A DNA stretch of 64,000 bases from Nocardioides bizhenqiangii (GTDB taxonomy: Bacteria > Actinomycetota > Actinomycetes > Propionibacteriales > Nocardioidaceae): assembly GCF_034661235.1 (NCBI RefSeq), contig NZ_CP141059.1, forward strand, positions 1,240,001 through 1,304,000, given 5' to 3'. A model generated the notes under the pieces. It had not been told where the DNA came from and searched no databases. It worked only from the letters and a program-made list of their open reading frames with translations. The position numbers and the translations under genes are program-made. Within the stretch, counting starts at the first letter, position 1; every line of letters starts with the position of its first letter. Positions 59,337 to 64,000 of the stretch are shown in pieces.

Positions 59337-60965
59337 ATGGACGCCATCACGTTGCCCCCGGCTCCCGTCAACGAGCCGAACCTGACCTACGCGCCCGGCA
59401 CCCCGGAGCGCGACGCGCTGGCTGCCGAGATCGACCGGCAGCTAGCGACCGAGCACCCGATGGATGCCTACATCGGCGGCGAGTGGGTGGCCGGCGGCGG
59501 TGCCGAGATCGCGGTGGTGCAGCCACACGACCACGCACACACGCTCGGCGTGCTCAAGGGTGCGACCCAGGCCGACGCCCAGCGCGCGATCGATGCGGCA
59601 ACCGATGCTGCTCCGGATTGGCGGGCGATGCCGTTCGACGAGCGGTGCGCGATCATCCTCAAGGCCGCGGAGCTGCTCGCCGGGCCGTGGCGGCAGCGGC
59701 TCAATGCCGCGACCGTTCTGGGCCAGTCGAAGACGGCGTTCCAGGCCGAGATCGACGCCGCTTGCGAGCTGATCGACTTCTGGCGGTTCAACGTCCACTA
59801 CGCCAGGCAGATCCTCGCTGAACAGCCGATCGCGAACAGCCCCGGCATCTGGAACCGCACCGACCACCGTCCGCTCGAGGGCTTCGTCTACGCGATCACG
59901 CCGTTCAACTTCACCGCGATCGCGGGCAACCTGCCGACCGCCCCGGCGCTGATGGGCAACACGGTCGTCTGGAAGCCGAGCCCGTCCCAGCAGCACTCGG
60001 CCAGCGTGATCATGCAGCTCCTGGTCGAGGCCGGCATGCCGCCGGGCGTCATCAACATGCTGCCCGGCCACGGGATCCCGGTCTCGGAGGTGGCGCTCGC
60101 GCATCCCGACCTGGCCGGCATCCACTTCACCGGGTCGACGCCGACCTTCCAGCACCTCTGGCAGACCGTCGGCAGCAACCTGCCCTCGTACAAGACCTAT
60201 CCGCGGCTGGTCGGCGAGACCGGCGGCAAGGACTTCGTCATCGCCCACCCGAGTGCCGACCCGGCGGTGGTGACCACTGCGCTGATCCGGGGCGCGTTCG
60301 AATACTCGGGGCAGAAGTGCTCCGCCGCCTCCCGGGCCTACGTGCCGCGGTCGGTGTGGGAGCGGATGGGCGACGACCTGATCGCCAAGACCGACGCGCT
60401 GTCGATGGGCAACCCGACCGACTTCTCGCACTTCCTGGGTGCGGTGATCGACGACCGGGCGTTCAAGAAGCACACGGCCGCGATCGAGCGTGCCAAGGCC
60501 ACGCCCGGTCTGCAGGTCGTCGCGGGTGGTACGACGGACGACTCGGTCGGCTGGTTCGTGCGGCCCACGATCGTGGTCGGCGAGGACCCGGCCGACGAGG
60601 TGTTCTCGACCGAGTACTTCGGCCCGATCCTGTCGGTCCACGTCTACGACGACGCCGACTTCGAGAAGGTCGTGCTGCAGGCCGAGTCCGCATCGCCGTA
60701 CGCGCTCACCGGGGCGGTCATCGCCCAGGACCGCGAGGCGATCGCGTGGGCCCGGACGGCGCTGCGGTTCGCGGCCGGCAACTTCTACATCAACGACAAG
60801 CCCACCGGGGCCGTCGTCGGGCAGCAGCCGTTCGGCGGCGGGCGCGCCTCGGGCACCAACGACAAGGCCGGCGCCGCCAGCAACCTGCTCCGCTGGACCT
60901 CCCCGCGGTCGATCAAGGAGACGCTGTCGCCGCCGACCGACCACACCTACCCCTACATGGGCTGA
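59337..60965 (+). CDS. pruA: L-glutamate gamma-semialdehyde dehydrogenase
   Basis: A 542-residue ALDH from ATG 59337, the usual length for PruA. PFNFTAIAGNLPTAPALMGNTVVWKPS is the NAD-binding region, LVGETGGKDFVIAHPSAD carries the general-base Glu, and SGQKCSAASRAYV the catalytic Cys. GGGRASGTNDKAG is typical of the L-glutamate semialdehyde type. It oxidises glutamate semialdehyde to glutamate in proline and arginine catabolism. The proline dehydrogenase partner (putA-type) is not in the window. Followed by a small membrane protein. Confidence 0.93.
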   Translation: MDAITLPPAPVNEPNLTYAPGTPERDALAAEIDRQLATEHPMDAYIGGEWVAGGGAEIAVVQPHDHAHTLGVLKGATQADAQRAIDAATDAAPDWRAMPFDERCAIILKAAELLAGPWRQRLNAATVLGQSKTAFQAEIDAACELIDFWRFNVHYARQILAEQPIANSPGIWNRTDHRPLEGFVYAITPFNFTAIAGNLPTAPALMGNTVVWKPSPSQQHSASVIMQLLVEAGMPPGVINMLPGHGIPVSEVALAHPDLAGIHFTGSTPTFQHLWQTVGSNLPSYKTYPRLVGETGGKDFVIAHPSADPAVVTTALIRGAFEYSGQKCSAASRAYVPRSVWERMGDDLIAKTDALSMGNPTDFSHFLGAVIDDRAFKKHTAAIERAKATPGLQVVAGGTTDDSVGWFVRPTIVVGEDPADEVFSTEYFGPILSVHVYDDADFEKVVLQAESASPYALTGAVIAQDREAIAWARTALRFAAGNFYINDKPTGAVVGQQPFGGGRASGTNDKAGAASNLLRWTSPRSIKETLSPPTDHTYPYMG

Positions 60966-60987
60966 GCCGGCCTGCGAAACTAGGGAG

Positions 60988-61146
60988 GTGACTCCCTGGC
61001 ACCTCGGCACCCTCCACCCGGTGGAGCAGGTGCTGACGATCGTGCTGGCGTTCGGCCCGTTCCTCCTGCTGGGAGCAGTGATCGTGGTCCAGCGGCGCAG
61101 GGACGCGCGCGAGGATGCCGAGCAGTCCCGGGAGCTGGACTCCTAA
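60988..61146 (+). CDS. small single-pass membrane protein
   Basis: A 52-residue protein from GTG 60988, with a GAAACT box six bases upstream. MTPWHLGTLHPVEQVLTIVL leads into one membrane segment (VLTIVLAFGPFLLLGAVIVVQ) and a charged tail (RRRDAREDAEQSRELDS). I recognise no family. Its stop codon overlaps the convergent DUF2505 gene by four bases. Small downstream membrane proteins after pruA may be conserved in relatives, but this is not known to me. Confidence 0.55.
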   Translation: MTPWHLGTLHPVEQVLTIVLAFGPFLLLGAVIVVQRRRDAREDAEQSRELDS

Positions 61147-61628
61147 CGCGCCAGCCAGGCCACGCCGGCGCGGTGCTCGGCGCGGAGTGCACGGCCGAGG
61201 TTCTTGCCGATCAGGTCCTCGATCTTGCCGGCGACCAGCGGGATCTTCACGGTGATGTCCATGGTGACCGTCTCGGTCGTCACCCCGTCCGCCTCGGTGA
61301 GGACAGCCGTCCCGACCATCTCCCCGGGCTTGCCGGGGATCGTCACGTGGATGTCGCCGTGCTCGAGGCTGGTCCAGGTCTCCGACTGCACGATGTCGAC
61401 CTCGGAGCCGACGAGCTTCTTCGCGAAGCCAGGCGACCCTTCGGTGGGCTGGCTGTACTCGATGCGCACCTCCAACGGGTCGCCGTGGACGCCCTTGACC
61501 GTCACCGCGTACTTGGTCGCCCGCGTCGCGACGCAGACCTCCTCTCGGAACGACTGGTCCGCGAGCATCGCGGCGACGTCGGAGAGCGGGGCCTCGTAGA
61601 CGAGCTCCTTGACGATCCGGGTGGACAT
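61143..61628 (-). CDS. DUF2505 family protein, copy 2
   Basis: A 161-residue protein from ATG 61628. VYEAPLSDVAAMLADQSFREEVCVATRATKYAVTVKGVHGDPLEVRIEYSQPTEGSPGFAKKLVGSEVDIVQSETW (quoted in parts) fits the DUF2505 START/SRPBCC-like fold of actinobacteria. It probably binds a hydrophobic ligand; function is unknown. The start codon shares a base with the stop of the upstream DUF2505 gene (TGATG). The two copies are similar in motif but diverged, so they are an old tandem duplication. Confidence 0.8.
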   Translation of the reverse strand: MSTRIVKELVYEAPLSDVAAMLADQSFREEVCVATRATKYAVTVKGVHGDPLEVRIEYSQPTEGSPGFAKKLVGSEVDIVQSETWTSLEHGDIHVTIPGKPGEMVGTAVLTEADGVTTETVTMDITVKIPLVAGKIEDLIGKNLGRALRAEHRAGVAWLAR

Positions 61629-62119
61629 CAGCGACCTCCCTCCAGCCAGGCGACACCAACGGCCTGCTCGATCTCCAGTCCCTTGCGGATGTTGTCGGCC
61701 ATCAGGTTCTCGAGCTTGCCGCCGACGATCGGCACCTTCACGGTCACCTCCAGGTCGGTCACGTGCCGGGTGGTGGTCCCGTCCGACTCGAGGCTCACGG
61801 TTCCGGTCGCCTTGGTCGGCTTGCCCGGCGCGACGATCTCGATCGTCCCCGTCGACGGGGAGGACCAGACCTCGGTCACGATGGCGCGCGTCGTGTCGCC
61901 GGCGATCTTCTTCGCGATCGCCGGCAGCCCGGCGGTGTTCTGCACCTGGTCGATGACGACCCGGCTGCCGGTGCCGTCGGGCCCGTCGGGCGTCACCGTC
62001 ACCGTTGACGACACCACGCCCTGCGCGATGCCGACCTTCTCCCGCCACGTCGGGTCGGTGAGCATCGCGAAGACCTCAGCCGCAGGAGCGTCGTACGTCG
62101 TCGTGTGCTGGAACCTCAT
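61628..62119 (-). CDS. DUF2505 family protein, copy 1
   Basis: A 163-residue protein from ATG 62119; a CAGGAT box on the minus strand ends six bases upstream, supporting this start over the ATG 62137. FQHTTTYDAPAAEVFAMLTDPTWREKVGIAQGVV opens the SRPBCC fold and DNIRKGLEIEQAVGVAWLEGGR closes it. DUF2505 proteins are actinobacterial; function unknown. It is first in a two-gene operon with the next copy. Confidence 0.82.
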   Translation of the reverse strand: MRFQHTTTYDAPAAEVFAMLTDPTWREKVGIAQGVVSSTVTVTPDGPDGTGSRVVIDQVQNTAGLPAIAKKIAGDTTRAIVTEVWSSPSTGTIEIVAPGKPTKATGTVSLESDGTTTRHVTDLEVTVKVPIVGGKLENLMADNIRKGLEIEQAVGVAWLEGGR

Positions 62120-62201
62120 GGCCACATCCTGTCGCATCGGCCGGGGCTCGTGCGCGCGCCCGTACTTCCGGGCCGCTGTTGTCGCGGCAATCCGCCGGTC
62201 C

Positions 62202-62207
62202 TAATGT
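62202..62207 (+). promoter_or_regulatory. -10 box of the NAD-glutamate dehydrogenase gene
   Basis: TAATGT, then six bases to GTG 62214: a close match to the leaderless layout seen in this window. Confidence 0.5.
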
Positions 62208-62213
62208 GAGTTT

Positions 62214-64000
62214 GTGTCAACGACGACGCACCACACCGACCGAGACCAGATCTTCGACCAGGCCGCAGAGGTGGCCCGCCACGGCAAGGGTGCCGCGGCG
62301 CCGCCGGGCGACGAGCTGGTGCCGCTGCTCACGGCGTACTACCGCCACGTCAGCACCGAGGAGCTGGACGACCGCTCGGACGTCGACGTGTACGGCGCCT
62401 ACGCGTCGCACCACCACCTCGCTGCCGAGCGGCAGCCCGAGACCACCAAGGTCCGGGTCTACACGCCGACCGTCGCCGAGCACGGCTGGTCGGCGGGCGG
62501 TCACTCCGTGGTCGAGGTCGTCACCGACGACATGTCGTTCCTGGTCGACTCGCTGACGATGGAGCTCGCGCGCCAGCACCGCAACGCACACCTGGTGCTG
62601 CACCCGACGCTCGACGTCGAGCGCGACGACGCCGGCCGTCTGGTCAACCTCTACCCCGTGTCGACCGGGTCGGCGACGCCGCCCTCGGGGGCGCTGCGCG
62701 AGTCGTGGATGCACGTGGAGATCGACCGGCTGGCCGACGACGGCGGCGAGGCCGAGCGGCTGGCGGACGACGTACGACGGGTGCTCGGCGACGTCCGGGC
62801 GGCGGTCGACGACTGGTCGGCGATGCAGGAGCAGGCCCGCACGATCGTCGCCGAGCTCGAGGAGAACCCGCCGCCGCTCCCCGAGGCGGAGGTCAGTGAG
62901 GGCAAGGCGCTGCTGGAGTGGCTCGCCGAGGAGCACTTCACCTTCCTGGGCTACCGGGAGTACAAGCTGGAGCGGATCCAGTCGAAGTCCGGTGACGGCG
63001 CCTCTGACAACGGGGACGACGTCCTCCGGCCCGTGCCGGACAGCGGCCTCGGCATCCTCCGCGGTGGCAGCGCCCCCGACCACAAGTCGTCGTCCTTCAG
63101 CCGGCTGTCCGGCGCGGTGAAGGCGAAGGCCCGGGAGAAGAGCCTGCTCGTGCTCGCGAAGGCGAACTCGCGGGCGACCGTCCACCGGCCGGCCTACCTC
63201 GACTACGTCGGGGTCAAGGTGTTCGGCGCCGACGGCGAGGTGGTCGGCGAGCGCCGGTTCCTCGGCCTGTTCTCGAGCGCTGCCTACACAGAGTCGGTGC
63301 TGCGGGTGCCGCTGCTCCGCGTGAAGGTCGCCGAGGTGCTCGAGGCGACCGGACTCGATCCGCGCAGCCACGACGGCAACGCGCTGCTCGACACCCTCGA
63401 GACCTATCCGCGGGACGAGCTGTTCCACACCCCGACGGAGGAGCTGGCGCCGATCGCCGAGGCCGCGATGCAGGCGCGCGAGCGTCGCGCCGTCCGCATG
63501 TTCATCCGGCGGGACATCTACGCCCGCTACCTGTCGGTGCTCATCTACCTGCCCCGCGACCGCTACAACACCAGCGTCCGGCAGAAGTTCGTGCGGATCC
63601 TCGCCCAGGTCATCGGCGAGGGCAGGATCGATCCCGACTCGATCGAGTTCAACGTCAGCATCAGCGCGTCGACGACCGCACGCGTGCACTTCGTGGTGCG
63701 GATGCCGGTGGGGGAGACCGTCCCCGACGACATCGACACCGGGGACCTCGAGCGCCGGCTGATCGACGCCTCGCGGTCGTGGCACGACGACTTCCTGCAC
63801 GCCGTGACCGCGGAGTACGGCGAGGAGGTCGGTGCGATCCTCGCCCGGCGCTACGTCGATGCGTTCCCCGAGGCCTACAAGGAGGACTTCCCGGCGCGGA
63901 CCGCCGCCGTCGACCTCGGTCGGCTCGAGGCGATCCACGGCGATGCCGGCATCGACCAAGCGCTCTACTCCGAGCTGGACGCCCCGGAGGGCGAGGCGCG
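62214..64000 (+). CDS. gdh: NAD-specific glutamate dehydrogenase (3' end outside window)
   Basis: About 595 codons from GTG 62214 are seen and the frame runs off the window. The large actinobacterial NAD-GDH (about 180 kDa) has ACT-like domains at the N-terminus, visible here as VVEVVTDDMSFLVDSLTMELARQH and LLEWLAEEHFTFLGYREY. RMFIRRDIYARYLSVLIYLPRDRYNTSVRQKF is a hallmark of this family, as is FNVSISASTTARVHFVVRM. The catalytic domain lies downstream of the window. It converts glutamate to 2-oxoglutarate and would act with pruA (upstream) in proline and glutamate catabolism. Confidence 0.92.
   Translation, partial: MSTTTHHTDRDQIFDQAAEVARHGKGAAAPPGDELVPLLTAYYRHVSTEELDDRSDVDVYGAYASHHHLAAERQPETTKVRVYTPTVAEHGWSAGGHSVVEVVTDDMSFLVDSLTMELARQHRNAHLVLHPTLDVERDDAGRLVNLYPVSTGSATPPSGALRESWMHVEIDRLADDGGEAERLADDVRRVLGDVRAAVDDWSAMQEQARTIVAELEENPPPLPEAEVSEGKALLEWLAEEHFTFLGYREYKLERIQSKSGDGASDNGDDVLRPVPDSGLGILRGGSAPDHKSSSFSRLSGAVKAKAREKSLLVLAKANSRATVHRPAYLDYVGVKVFGADGEVVGERRFLGLFSSAAYTESVLRVPLLRVKVAEVLEATGLDPRSHDGNALLDTLETYPRDELFHTPTEELAPIAEAAMQARERRAVRMFIRRDIYARYLSVLIYLPRDRYNTSVRQKFVRILAQVIGEGRIDPDSIEFNVSISASTTARVHFVVRMPVGETVPDDIDTGDLERRLIDASRSWHDDFLHAVTAEYGEEVGAILARRYVDAFPEAYKEDFPARTAAVDLGRLEAIHGDAGIDQALYSELDAPEGEA

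Overview
The window is about 64 kb of chromosome from a high-GC actinobacterium. Gene content and order point to the Nocardioidaceae (Nocardioides-like); this is inferred from gene families, not from an alignment. Evidence includes frequent GTG starts, pervasive 4-bp ATGA/GTGA gene overlaps, actinobacterial families (DUF5302, DUF6758, DUF501, DUF3117, DUF2505, DUF6174, DUF4331) and blocks ordered as in Mycobacterium tuberculosis: enolase-FtsB-DUF501-Ppx (cf. Rv1023-Rv1026) and fdxA-dapC-dapD-dapE-LOG-DivIVA-DUF3117-methyltransferase-sigE-rseA-htrA (cf. Rv1177-Rv1223). No phage, CRISPR array, insertion sequence or rRNA was seen. Most of the window is ordinary core genome.

Layout. 0-11 kb: two divergent sulfotransferase-like genes (the first cut by the window edge), a two-hotdog MaoC dehydratase, a DUF6174 lipoprotein, a histidine phosphatase, DUF6758, a PHP phosphoesterase overlapping MarC, an SDR, an orphan ParA overlapping an L,D-transpeptidase, an MFS exporter and an APH-type kinase. 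11-20.6 kb: DEAD-box helicase, ferritin-like protein, sterol desaturase family protein, the enolase-ftsB-DUF501-ppx group, a degenerate kinase-like membrane protein, an ACT protein with peptide deformylase, and an unusual tRNA with anticodon UAA. 20.6-33 kb: a large secreted protein, methyltransferase, GH5 hydrolase, Bax-inhibitor-like protein, GDSL hydrolase, a TPR plus DUF4331 pair, cystathionine beta-synthase and two convergent GNAT genes. 33-44.5 kb: ferredoxin, dapC, esterase lipoprotein, secreted proteins, dapD, DinB-like protein, T-box-controlled ileS, dapE, LOG, DivIVA-domain protein and DUF3117. 44.5-54 kb: leucyl aminopeptidase, YdhR-like protein, a MerR-aldo/keto reductase pair, methyltransferase, sigE-antisigma-htrA, then a repeat-rich segment with a DUF222/HNH (REP13E12-type) gene. 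54-64 kb: a BldC-like regulator divergent from a SAF/CpaB-TadZ pair, a membrane protein-lipoprotein operon, WS/DGAT, pruA, two DUF2505 genes and the start of NAD-glutamate dehydrogenase.

How genes work together. Three lysine/diaminopimelate genes (dapC, dapD, dapE) lie within 10 kb beside cell-envelope genes (L,D-transpeptidase, DivIVA, SigE stress module). sigE, its zinc anti-sigma factor and HtrA form a complete envelope-stress module with a visible ECF-type autoregulatory promoter. ileS is controlled by a T-box. merR and the aldo/keto reductase share matched 19-bp-spaced promoters with near-identical operators.

Features most worth a second look: the tRNA with UAA anticodon but a 5-nt variable loop, next to a deformylase gene ending in a TTA codon; the kinase-like protein that has lost its catalytic residues; palindromic repeats that supply start codons, stop codons or in-frame coding sequence to core genes; an apparent CTG start for dapC; a ~97-bp duplicated sequence before the DUF222/HNH gene; and a very regular leaderless promoter layout (TANNNT-like box, 6-8 nt, start codon) at about 25 genes.
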